Below, in pieces: positions 1 to 7,368 of a stretch of 11,188 bases of DNA. Source of the DNA: Oscillospiraceae bacterium (lineage in GTDB: Bacteria; Bacillota; Clostridia; Oscillospirales; UBA929); NCBI GenBank assembly GCA_031258665.1, contig JAIRML010000187.1, positions 1 through 11,188 on the forward strand. The letters run 5' to 3'. Position 1 is the first letter of the stretch; each line of letters opens with the position of its first letter. The translations under genes and the position numbers were made by a program. The notes beneath the pieces were generated by a model. The model was not told the origin of the DNA. It did not search any database and worked only from the letters and a program-made list of their open reading frames with translations.

Positions 1-17
1 TGAGCGCGGGGGCTAAA
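1..17. repeat. 17-bp direct repeat, distal copy
   Basis: The first 17 bases of the window (tgagcgcgggggctaaa) recur exactly at 64-80. The repeat may extend beyond the left edge, which cannot be seen. The 46 bases between the copies are AT-rich, unlike the surrounding GC-rich DNA, and contain a weak A/T hairpin around 23-42. No gene is visible in 1-75. I do not recognise the element. Confidence 0.7.
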
Positions 18-63
18 TTTACACAAAAAACATAAGTTTTTGTAACTTAACCCTGCGCCGAGT

Positions 64-80
64 TGAGCGCGGGGGCTAAA
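64..80. repeat. 17-bp direct repeat, copy overlapping the nadC stop
   Basis: This is an exact copy of bases 1-17. It contains the nadC stop codon (TAG on the minus strand, 76-78) and two bases of the last sense codon, so the repeat defines the 3' end of nadC. The sequences beyond the repeat differ between the two copies. Confidence 0.7.
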
Positions 81-903
81 GATTCAGGCTGATGTCCAGC
101 GCCCGGGGGGAGTGGGTCAGCGCGCCGATGGAGATGAGGTCGACGCCGGTGGCCGCAACTTGGGCCAGGTCACGGGCGCCCATACTGCCGGAGGCCTCGA
201 CAAGCGCCCGACCGCCGATGTGACGCACGGCCGCCCGCATGTCGTCGTCCGTCATGTTGTCCAACATGACGCAGGCGGCGCCGGCGTCCAAGGCCTCCCG
301 CACTTCGTCGAGGGTGGAGACCTCCACCTCGACTTTGAGCGGGTGCGGCGCGCGCGCGCGCGCCGCCGCCACCGCCGGGCCGATGCCCCCGGCCGCCGCG
401 ATGTGATTGTCTTTGATGAGGACGCCGTCTGACAAGTTGAAACGGTGATTGGCGCCGCCGCCCGTGCGCACCGCGTATTTTTCGAGCGCGCGCATGCCGG
501 GCGTGGTTTTGCGGGTGTCTGTGATGCGGACAGGGAAATCTTTGACGGCTGCCACGGCCCGCGCGGTGGCGGTGGCGATGCCGGACAGGCGCTGCAGCAG
601 GTTGAGCGCCGTCCGCTCCCCGGTCAGGATCGCGCGGGCCGGGCCTTCCAGCGTGGCCGCCGTCTCCCCCGCGTCCGCCGACTCGCCGTCCAGGCGGTCG
701 GTGCGCAAAACAATGCCGGGGTCCAGCAGTGAGAACACCCGGCGCACCACGCCGAACCCGCAGAGGACGCCGGCTTCTTTGACGAGAAACTGCCCTTGGA
801 CGCGCCGGCCCGCCGGCACGCAGCTCTCCGTTGTGATGTCGCCGCCGCCGATGTCCTCCTCCAGCGCGCGTCGCAGAAAGTTGTCCAGCCAGATCACATC
901 CAT
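76..903 (-). CDS. nadC: Nicotinate-nucleotide pyrophosphorylase (quinolinate phosphoribosyltransferase)
   Basis: The enzyme condenses quinolinate with PRPP, releasing CO2 and pyrophosphate, to give nicotinate mononucleotide. This is the third step of cytoplasmic de novo NAD synthesis. The 275-residue product has the normal family length and the family signatures: DTRKTTPG at 129-136, KYAVRTGGG-NHR at 142-154, KDNHI at 164-168, EVEV at 192-195, LDN at 214-216 and EASG at 236-239, covering the substrate- and phosphate-binding residues of the alpha/beta barrel. The ATG is well placed, 7 nt after an AGGAGGG ribosome binding site (911-917). nadC should follow nadB directly, but a restriction-modification gene separates them; 111 bp lie between that gene's stop and nadC. 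A repeat hairpin (919-970) sits just upstream of the binding site. A run of alternating CG (349-363) lies inside the gene. The frame is intact. Confidence 0.97.
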   Translation of the reverse strand: MDVIWLDNFLRRALEEDIGGGDITTESCVPAGRRVQGQFLVKEAGVLCGFGVVRRVFSLLDPGIVLRTDRLDGESADAGETAATLEGPARAILTGERTALNLLQRLSGIATATARAVAAVKDFPVRITDTRKTTPGMRALEKYAVRTGGGANHRFNLSDGVLIKDNHIAAAGGIGPAVAAARARAPHPLKVEVEVSTLDEVREALDAGAACVMLDNMTDDDMRAAVRHIGGRALVEASGSMGARDLAQVAATGVDLISIGALTHSPRALDISLNL

Positions 904-918
904 CTCAATGCCCTCCTA

Positions 919-970
919 CCAACATGGGTTGCACCTGCAACCCACAATCAAAACTCTCGTTTTTATTTGC
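919..970 (+). repeat. Dispersed hairpin repeat, copy A (upstream of nadC)
   Basis: The copy begins with a perfect palindrome at 925-944: nine-base arms tgggttgca and tgcaaccca around a CC centre. It continues with an AT-rich stretch ending in a T-rich run and tttgc near 970. The first 30 bases match the reverse complement of 8339-8368 at nearly every position. The palindrome's innermost pair is A-T here and G-C in copy C, so the structure is preserved although the bases differ. The second hairpin seen in copies B and C is missing here. On the nadC transcript the hairpin ends about 7 nt before the ribosome binding site. Whether it is a REP/MITE-like element or an RNA control element is open. 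Confidence 0.75.
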
Positions 971-971
971 A

Positions 972-986
972 TGATCCATGAATGTT
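972..986. repeat. Left member of imperfect direct repeat flanking the ISP gene
   Basis: TGATCCA-N3-ATGTT occurs here and again, in the same orientation, at 5680-5694 (12 of 15 positions identical, the first seven contiguous). The two copies enclose the complete restriction-modification gene. They could be the remnant of a target duplication or of recombination at a short homology. A chance match of this size between the two spacers is not negligible. Confidence 0.35.
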
Positions 987-1014
987 ACATTGTAGTGATA
1001 ATTGTCGCGGCGGT

Positions 1015-4000
1015 TTACTCTGCCGTCTGCGGCAATGCCGCCACTATGTCCACGGTCGCAACGGACACGGCTATGATGCGCAGCAGCAAGTCAAGCACAT
1101 ATTCGCCGCCGCGGTACGCGTTCGGGTCATTGACGATGCCGCTGTTCTTGTCTGTGCGCAGTTGATACCGCTCCATCACCCACTCCACCGCGCTCCGTCC
1201 GTTGATGGCGTACTCATACGCCTTTGCGGGGACATTCACAACTTTGATATGCTTGTTGTAGAGGATCGTGTCCTTGCGGTCTTTGGCGAGGAATCGCATC
1301 TTCGTCACGCGGCAGTCGGCGCGGCTGCCGACGGCTTCCACGCTCGACAATGGCTCCATCTCCTCATAGCGCAGATGCAGCCGCGCGAGTTCCCGCCCCG
1401 CCCTGCTGAATCTCCAGAAATCGTCGGCGCGTTCGACGAGTGGAATGCGCGGCAGACTCTTTTTCAGGTCGCTTGCGAATGCGGCGCGATAGGCGGGACT
1501 GTGCAGATAGCCGTAAACGTAGTAGAAAATGTCCTCCTTCTTTACCGCCGCGCCGTATTGCTCGCGGGCGCGTTTGGCAATCCAGTCGCTTACGCCGTCT
1601 TTGCGGACATAGCGCTCGCTCGGGTCGCCGTCTTCGAACATCGTCATCTGCGCCGCCTCCGGGTTGTCCTCATAGTAATAGAGGGGAAAGCATTGGGATT
1701 TCCCGACAAGCTCATAATCGGCAAAACTGTTCGTTATCAGACAGGAAAAATTCTTTGTAACCGCTATTCCGCTGACGGCAATCACCATATTGTCGGCTGA
1801 TTTGGTCGGATAATAGCTACGCCATTGCCCGGGGCGTTGAATCATACCGTATTCGCAGTAAAGATAGGTTTTGCTATATGGGCGATACAGCGCGGTCACG
1901 ACCTTGTCTGGGGAGAACGCCTGATTGCCGCCAAGTCGCTCGCAAATTTCGCTTTCGGAGTAGTTATACATCTCATAATCATTGCCCGTCTTTAAGCTAT
2001 TTGAGTTTGCTACGAATATGCTCTCTCCCTGCTCAAATTTTCTCTTTGGCGCAAGCGGGATATATGCGGCGAACGCGTCACTGCGTTCCGTTATCCAGTC
2101 GCCGTGCGCATTTGGCGTAATGCGCGACAGCTCCATAGCCGCAAAACTGCGGGCGGCCTTGACTTTCTCCAGTTTTGCCTTGCGGTCAAGGTAGTCGCCG
2201 ATGTCGCGGTAGTAAATTTCAGCGGCGCCCTCATACCCGCGCCGCTTGACGAGCAGCGTGATGGCGACAGGCGCGCGCGAACCGCTGCCGAATATCTTTC
2301 CGCCCTCGCGTCGGCTCAATTCTCCGCTTGTGCGCTGATTGCCGCGTAGATTGAAAACGTATATCTTGCTGAACTCCCGCACCAAACTCTTGCGGAAGCC
2401 CGCCGTGCTGCTGCCGTCCAGCCAGCCGCCATTGCTTACAAATCCGATTATACCGTCGCCGCCGCCCAAGCGGTTTGTCGCCCACCGAAAGGCGCGGATA
2501 TAGCTGTCATACAGCGCGCCTTTCAAAACCGAATCCGCCAAATCGGAGTAGGAAGCCCTTATGGAAGCGTCGAGCTGACTATATGCCGTATTTCCGTTGA
2601 CGGAGTAAGGCGGATTGCCTATGATGACGGTAATCGGCGCGTTCTTCTGCCGCTCTAAACGCGCGCTGTTCGCCGGGAAAAACCCCTCGACGCCCTGCGG
2701 TTCCTCCGCGAGCTGAAACGTGTCGGTCAGGCAGATGCCGTCAAACGATTGGTAATTGTCTGACCGTGTAATGTCGTGGTACGCGTTCTCTATGTTCACG
2801 GCTGCTATGTAATACGCGAGCAGGACAATCTCGTTGGCGAAAATCTCCGTCTTGTACTTGCGGTCCAAATCAGACGGCGCGATCAGTCCGCTTTGCAAGA
2901 GCCGCGTGATGAATATTCCCGTCCCTGTAAATGGGTCGAGTATGTTGACGTTCTCCGCCGCAAGATCACACCCAAACTCCGCTTTCAGCACGTCGTCAAC
3001 GCTTTGGATGATGAAGTCCACAACTTCTAAAGGCGTGTAGACAATACCGAGCCGCTCCGCCATTTTCGGAAACGCGGTTTTGAAAAATGTGTTGTAAAGC
3101 TCGATGATCACGCGCTGTTTGCCCTCCGAGTTGTCGATGCCCTCGGCGCGCTTGCGAACGCCGTCATAGAAGTTTTGCAGTTCGCGGATGTCCTCTAACG
3201 CCTCATATTCCGACAATATGGAGAGCATGGCGTTCATGTCGCCGGAAATGGCGTTGCTGCCGGCAAACTCGTACCCCGAAAAGAGCGCGTTGAACACAGG
3301 CGCGGTTATCCAGTGCTGCGCCAGCATTTCAATCGCCGCAGCGCGGTCAATGTCGCGATTGATGCTGTTTTGCAGACCGCCGACAAAGTCATCAAAGAAG
3401 TCGCGGCATTCCTCGCGGTCGGCGAGCGCGGCGATACGCTCAATCTGCCGTTGGGCAATTTCCGCGACGCTCTGCGCCCATTGTTCCCAATATTGCCGTG
3501 TACCGACTTTCCTTACAAGTCTTGCGTATATCGCGCTTTGCAACTGCGTAAATTTCTCAAGCCCCGAAAACAAATCCGTTTGCGTACTTTCGATCCCGCG
3601 TCGCGTTCCGTACGCTCCGGCCTCATCCGTACTGCCCCTGTCAATGCCGCCGACCACAATGTTGTCGGGTTTCTTCTTATTGAGTTCTATTTTGTTGACG
3701 ACCGCGTTAAACCGCTCATCATGGGCGCGCAACGCGTTCAATACACTCCAAACGACTTTGTAACGCTCGTTGTCGTTCAGCGCGATTTCCGGCTCTATAT
3801 GCGCCGGAACGACTATCGGGATAACAATGTATCCATAGCGCTTTCCTTCCGCCCGGCGCATGACGCGGCCAACTGACTGCACCACGTCAACCTGCGAATT
3901 TTTTGCCGCGAGGAACAATACCGCATCCAGCGCGGGAACGTCAACGCCTTCCGATAAACAACGCACGTTCGAGAGAATTTTGCACGTTCCGGCGCCGCCG

Positions 4001-5658
4001 TTTGATTTCAGCCACGACATTTTTTGCTCGCGGGTCGGGGCCGTCATGGTGCCGTCTATATGGTCGCAGACGACATTGACAATCTTATCGCGCCGCTGCT
4101 CCGGCAAGCTCTCAATATACTTTTGGCTCATTGCGTTCAACACAGCTGTTATTTGTTTAGAATTTGCGATGCTCTGGCAAAACGCTACCGCTTTGCACAT
4201 TGGCTGCGGGTCGGCGCCGGCTATCGTCGTGTCGCCCAAAATCTGCTTTGAGAGCGCGTTGATACAACCGATCAGCTTTGCGGTGTCCTCTACGTTGAGC
4301 TCACTGTGTTTTGCCAACGCCTCCTGCACGGCGGCGGGCACATCGTTTTCGCTGACCGTAAAAATCAGGACTTTGTAATCCGACAGCAGACCTTTTTCAA
4401 CCGCTTCGCCAAATCCGATTCTGTATATTTCCGCACCATAAATCTCCTCGTCGTCCATTGAACAGAGCGTGGCGTAGCCCTGCGCAGCCTTTGCCTTGCT
4501 TTCTTCGGTGTACAGCTTGGGTGTGGCTGTCATGTACAGCCGCAGTTTGCCTTTGACAAGATTGTCGTCATGAATCTTCACAAAAACCGCGGCTTGCTCG
4601 CCTTTGAGCGTTACGCCCGTTGTCCGGTGCGCCTCGTCGCAAATGACAATGTCAAACTCAGGCAAACCGCTGGCCTGCGCTTTTGCGATAGCGTCAATGG
4701 ACTGATATGTTGTGAAAATGACAGTGAGTTTGTCGCGTTCGCAAGCATTGTGGTAATCCAAAATACGCCGCCAGTAGGTTGTCGCCGGAACAGTCAGGTC
4801 GACTGTGCTTATGCCGCCCGCATCCATGTTGTTTTGCGACTTCTGCGTAACTTTCGGGTCGGAGCATACGCAAATTGTGTTCAAGTCCCCGCTCGCGTTT
4901 GCCGTCCATTCTCGCAGCGTTTGACCCAAGAGCGCGATGGACGGCACGCAAAACAAGACAAGTTTGCCACAGGCTGCCTCTTGCTCTGCGATGCGCAAAC
5001 TTGTGAAGGTCTTGCCAGTGCCGCAGGCCATAATTAATTTCCCGCGCTGCCGGCGCTGAAAATACTCGTGTACCGCGTCGACGGCTTCCCGCTGGTGTTC
5101 CAACAGTTCATACTTTGCCGTCCGCGCCGCCTCGCCGTGGATGCCGTTTTCGAGAAGTTCCCAGTCAACGGGCGCGTCGGCAAGGTCGTGAATGTTGATG
5201 CGGGTCACTTCCGGGGTTTGGTTTTTCAGCGATTCCTCCGCATGGTTCGTCCAGCGGTCTGTCGTGGAAATCCAAACACGCAGACTGAACGCGGCCATTT
5301 TGCCGCCAAAGTGAAAGTTTCGCCCGGATGTGCTGATAAAGGTGTCTACATCGGCTTTGTCAATGGTTGTGGCGGCATCGTAGAACTTGCATTGTACCGC
5401 CCAAAACTCACCTGTATAGGTTTCCGCCACGAGGTCAATTCCCGTGTCTGCGTCGCCCAACTCGCTCCGCGCCGGGAACTCGTTCCATAGCCACACCTGC
5501 CGAAGTTTGGAGGTGTACTTCGGGTCGGTGAGCATATAGCTTCGCATAAGCCGTTCGAAGCGTGTTCCCTTTTCGCGTTCTGAGGCTGCCTCGGCGCGAT
5601 ATTTTGAAAGAATATCGTTAAACTGGATGTGCGGCGTGACGAGCGTTTGTTTGTCCAT
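1015..5658 (-). CDS. Type ISP restriction-modification enzyme, single chain (nuclease-helicase-N6-adenine methyltransferase-specificity)
   Basis: The 1547-residue protein carries a whole restriction-modification system in one chain, with the domain order and size of the lactococcal ISP enzymes LlaGI and LlaBIII. Residues about 25-170 form an Mrr-like PD-(D/E)XK nuclease (GIDLV with D75, then Q89-x-K91). A superfamily-2 helicase follows: Walker A ACGTGKT 211-217, DEAH 341-344, TATP 377-380 and motif VI QSVGRVMRR 594-602. The methyltransferase has motif I LDPFTGTG 907-914 and the catalytic NPPY 1015-1018. The C-terminal third should recognise DNA. Known relatives methylate one strand of an asymmetric site and, on unmodified DNA, translocate and cut where two complexes collide. 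The start has a GGAGGG site 5 nt upstream (5664-5669). All key motifs are intact, so it is probably functional. It splits nadB from nadC and is less GC-rich than either, which suggests transfer. The recognition sequence is unknown. Confidence 0.93.
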   Translation of the reverse strand: MDKQTLVTPHIQFNDILSKYRAEAASEREKGTRFERLMRSYMLTDPKYTSKLRQVWLWNEFPARSELGDADTGIDLVAETYTGEFWAVQCKFYDAATTIDKADVDTFISTSGRNFHFGGKMAAFSLRVWISTTDRWTNHAEESLKNQTPEVTRINIHDLADAPVDWELLENGIHGEAARTAKYELLEHQREAVDAVHEYFQRRQRGKLIMACGTGKTFTSLRIAEQEAACGKLVLFCVPSIALLGQTLREWTANASGDLNTICVCSDPKVTQKSQNNMDAGGISTVDLTVPATTYWRRILDYHNACERDKLTVIFTTYQSIDAIAKAQASGLPEFDIVICDEAHRTTGVTLKGEQAAVFVKIHDDNLVKGKLRLYMTATPKLYTEESKAKAAQGYATLCSMDDEEIYGAEIYRIGFGEAVEKGLLSDYKVLIFTVSENDVPAAVQEALAKHSELNVEDTAKLIGCINALSKQILGDTTIAGADPQPMCKAVAFCQSIANSKQITAVLNAMSQKYIESLPEQRRDKIVNVVCDHIDGTMTAPTREQKMSWLKSNGGAGTCKILSNVRCLSEGVDVPALDAVLFLAAKNSQVDVVQSVGRVMRRAEGKRYGYIVIPIVVPAHIEPEIALNDNERYKVVWSVLNALRAHDERFNAVVNKIELNKKKPDNIVVGGIDRGSTDEAGAYGTRRGIESTQTDLFSGLEKFTQLQSAIYARLVRKVGTRQYWEQWAQSVAEIAQRQIERIAALADREECRDFFDDFVGGLQNSINRDIDRAAAIEMLAQHWITAPVFNALFSGYEFAGSNAISGDMNAMLSILSEYEALEDIRELQNFYDGVRKRAEGIDNSEGKQRVIIELYNTFFKTAFPKMAERLGIVYTPLEVVDFIIQSVDDVLKAEFGCDLAAENVNILDPFTGTGIFITRLLQSGLIAPSDLDRKYKTEIFANEIVLLAYYIAAVNIENAYHDITRSDNYQSFDGICLTDTFQLAEEPQGVEGFFPANSARLERQKNAPITVIIGNPPYSVNGNTAYSQLDASIRASYSDLADSVLKGALYDSYIRAFRWATNRLGGGDGIIGFVSNGGWLDGSSTAGFRKSLVREFSKIYVFNLRGNQRTSGELSRREGGKIFGSGSRAPVAITLLVKRRGYEGAAEIYYRDIGDYLDRKAKLEKVKAARSFAAMELSRITPNAHGDWITERSDAFAAYIPLAPKRKFEQGESIFVANSNSLKTGNDYEMYNYSESEICERLGGNQAFSPDKVVTALYRPYSKTYLYCEYGMIQRPGQWRSYYPTKSADNMVIAVSGIAVTKNFSCLITNSFADYELVGKSQCFPLYYYEDNPEAAQMTMFEDGDPSERYVRKDGVSDWIAKRAREQYGAAVKKEDIFYYVYGYLHSPAYRAAFASDLKKSLPRIPLVERADDFWRFSRAGRELARLHLRYEEMEPLSSVEAVGSRADCRVTKMRFLAKDRKDTILYNKHIKVVNVPAKAYEYAINGRSAVEWVMERYQLRTDKNSGIVNDPNAYRGGEYVLDLLLRIIAVSVATVDIVAALPQTAE

Positions 5659-5679
5659 ATTTTCCCTCCAATTTATAGC

Positions 5680-5694
5680 TGATCCACAGATGTT
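5680..5694. repeat. Right member of imperfect direct repeat flanking the ISP gene
   Basis: This is the partner of 972-986: TGATCCA-N3-ATGTT in the same orientation. If both mark the edges of the insertion, the ancestral nadB-nadC spacer would have been roughly 140 bp and would already have held repeat copy A. The 93-bp spacer 5659-5751 also holds a 7-bp A/T hairpin (5691-5697 with 5702-5708) and the ISP ribosome binding site, with no gene. Confidence 0.35.
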
Positions 5695-5751
5695 TTTTCA
5701 GAAAAACAGTGCCCCGGCTTTGGTAAAGCAGAACTGATTGAGAGGCGCGCG

Positions 5752-7290
5752 TCAGTCTTCGCGGAAATGGGCGCCGACGCTCTCGCGGCGGTTCAGCGCG
5801 GCCTGGAGGATTTCTCCGGCCACCGTGGCGAGGCCCAGGGCCTCCCAGTGTGCCTTGGTGGGCAGATTTTTGTGCTCCATCGCGCCGAGGATGCTTTGGA
5901 TCTGCCCAAGCCCGGCGACAAGGCCCGCCGTGTGCCGGATGACCCCGGCGTCACGGTTTGCGATGGCGGCGACACGGCGGCGGATCTCCTCCGGCTCCGG
6001 CCCGTGGTAGTACAGCCCGTCCGCGACAGGCAGGGAGGATGGTCTGTCCGGCCGCAGGCGGGTGCTGCCGCCGATATGCCGGGCCGCCCGACGGCCGAAC
6101 ACCAGACACTCCAGCATGGAGTTGGAGGCCAGCCGGTTGGCGCCGTGTACGCCGGTGGAGGCCGCTTCGCCGCAGGCGTACAGGCCGGGCAGCGTCGTCT
6201 CGGCGTTGAGATCGGTCCCCAGCCCGCCCACCAGATAGTGCTGCACCGGGCAGACGGGGATCATATTCCGGGAGATGTCGATGCCGAGACGCAGGCAATG
6301 GCCGGTGATCGTCGGGAAACGGGTGGCCAAAAACTCGTATGAATGGTGCGTCACATCCAAAAAAACGCAGGGTTTTCCGTCTTTTTGCATCTCGCGGACG
6401 ATGGCCCGCGCCACAATGTCCCGGGGGGCAAGCTCGGCCATCGGGTGCTGATCCGCCATAAAGCGATGGCCGGCGGCGTTTTTGAGTACGCCGCCCTCGC
6501 CGCGTACCGCCTCCGAGATCAGAAAGGCGCGGTTGGCCTCGTGGGGTGTATAGAGCGCCGTCGGGTGGAACTGGATAAATTCCATGTCGCGCACGGCGGC
6601 CCCGGCGCGCAGCGCCGCGGCCAGACCCTCGCCGGTGGAGACAGAGGGATTGGTCGTGTGGTGTCCGTATACCTGGCCGATCCCCCCCGTGCACAGCACG
6701 ACAGCCCGCGCCAGGACCGCCTGGAATGCGCTGCCGTCGTGGACCAGGACACCGCAGGCCTGACCGTCGTTTGTCAGGATGTCCACCAGGAACGAATGTG
6801 GGAAAAAGTGAATATTGGGCCGCCCAACGGCCAGCGTGGCCAACACTTTGACCGTTTCGCGCCCGGTGGCGTCGCCCCCGGCGTGCACGATGCGGTCTCG
6901 GGTGTGGCCGCCCTCGCGGGTGATCTGCAGTTCGCCGTCCTCCCGGAGGTCAAACGGCACCTGCATGGACACAAGCGAGGCGATGGCCTCCGGTCCCTCA
7001 TCCACCAGCGCGCGCACGGCGTCTGCGTCGCAGAGGCCCGCGCCGGCCACCAGCGTGTCCTCCAGGTGGATCTCCGGGTGGTCGTCTTTGGCAATGGCCG
7101 CCGCGATGCCGCCCTGCGCCAGCCAGGAGTTGCTGAGGTCGAGCCCTTCCTTTGTGATGATGAGGCACTGCAGCCGCTCGTCGAGGCTCATGGCCGTGTA
7201 GAGCCCGGCCATGCCGCTGCCCACAATCACCACGTCGGTGTACATTGTCTCCGATATGACCATATCGCGCGGCCATGCGGTCCGTCGCAT
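5752..7290 (-). CDS. nadB: L-aspartate oxidase
   Basis: The FAD-dependent enzyme oxidises L-aspartate to iminoaspartate, which NadA then condenses with dihydroxyacetone phosphate; this is the first step of de novo NAD synthesis in the cytoplasm. The 512 residues show the dinucleotide fold GSGMAG at 24-29, the SNSWLAQGGIA segment at 53-63, FHPTALY at 241-247, and HGANRLASNSMLE at 382-394. The substrate and catalytic residues known from E. coli NadB have clear counterparts at H242, R290, H351 and R386. The C-terminal helical region is present. The conserved family start would be M16, but only the upstream ATG has a good ribosome binding site, so the longer form is chosen. nadB follows nadA after 75 bp, and its binding site abuts repeat copy B. 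Its normal partner nadC is displaced by the restriction gene. Confidence 0.96.
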   Translation of the reverse strand: MRRTAWPRDMVISETMYTDVVIVGSGMAGLYTAMSLDERLQCLIITKEGLDLSNSWLAQGGIAAAIAKDDHPEIHLEDTLVAGAGLCDADAVRALVDEGPEAIASLVSMQVPFDLREDGELQITREGGHTRDRIVHAGGDATGRETVKVLATLAVGRPNIHFFPHSFLVDILTNDGQACGVLVHDGSAFQAVLARAVVLCTGGIGQVYGHHTTNPSVSTGEGLAAALRAGAAVRDMEFIQFHPTALYTPHEANRAFLISEAVRGEGGVLKNAAGHRFMADQHPMAELAPRDIVARAIVREMQKDGKPCVFLDVTHHSYEFLATRFPTITGHCLRLGIDISRNMIPVCPVQHYLVGGLGTDLNAETTLPGLYACGEAASTGVHGANRLASNSMLECLVFGRRAARHIGGSTRLRPDRPSSLPVADGLYYHGPEPEEIRRRVAAIANRDAGVIRHTAGLVAGLGQIQSILGAMEHKNLPTKAHWEALGLATVAGEILQAALNRRESVGAHFRED

Positions 7291-7298
7291 GAGACCAT

Positions 7299-7304
7299 CC
7301 CCTT
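7299..7304 (-). promoter_or_regulatory. Ribosome binding site fixing the nadB start
   Basis: AAGGGG on the minus strand lies 8 nt before the ATG at 7288-7290. The alternative ATG for M16 (7243-7245) has only a GGAG about 3 nt away, which is too close. This favours the 512-residue form with 15 extra N-terminal residues. Repeat copy B begins 3-4 nt upstream of the site. Confidence 0.6.
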
Positions 7305-7307
7305 AAA

Positions 7308-7368
7308 ATGGCGCCTCCGCAACCCAAATTTTTGCTTTTTATTGCCGCAAAGCGGCAGCAAAGTGCTA
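7308..7368 (+). repeat. Dispersed hairpin repeat, copy B (nadA-nadB spacer, degenerate)
   Basis: The copy lies in the same orientation as copy A. The first palindrome is damaged: only atgg-cgcc-ccgcaaccc remains, with an apparent small deletion in the left arm. The middle AAATTTTTG-rich stretch and the second hairpin (tgccgc, aaa, gcggca at 7343-7357, followed by gcaaag-gcta) match the corresponding part of copy C. The end of the copy contains the nadA stop codon (7366-7368). It fills almost the whole 75-bp nadA-nadB spacer. Confidence 0.65.

Noticed and set aside
349..363. Alternating CG run inside nadC as a phase-variable tract
   Set aside because: The frame is intact, the run is short, and such runs are common in GC-rich Ala/Arg codons; no sign of switching.
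989..1017. Possible promoter for nadC: -10 TACAAT (989-994) with a 17-bp spaced TAAACC (1012-1017) on the minus strand
   Set aside because: The -10 is good but the -35 matches only 3 of 6 positions and overlaps the ISP stop codon; too weak to list.
5672..5677. TATAAA on the minus strand as a -10 for the ISP gene
   Set aside because: Transcription would start inside the ribosome binding site and no adequate -35 is present at the right distance.
903..5743. 7-bp inverted match tctcaat (903-909) and attgaga (5737-5743) around the inserted gene
   Set aside because: Too short and includes the nadC start region; expected by chance in spacers of this size.
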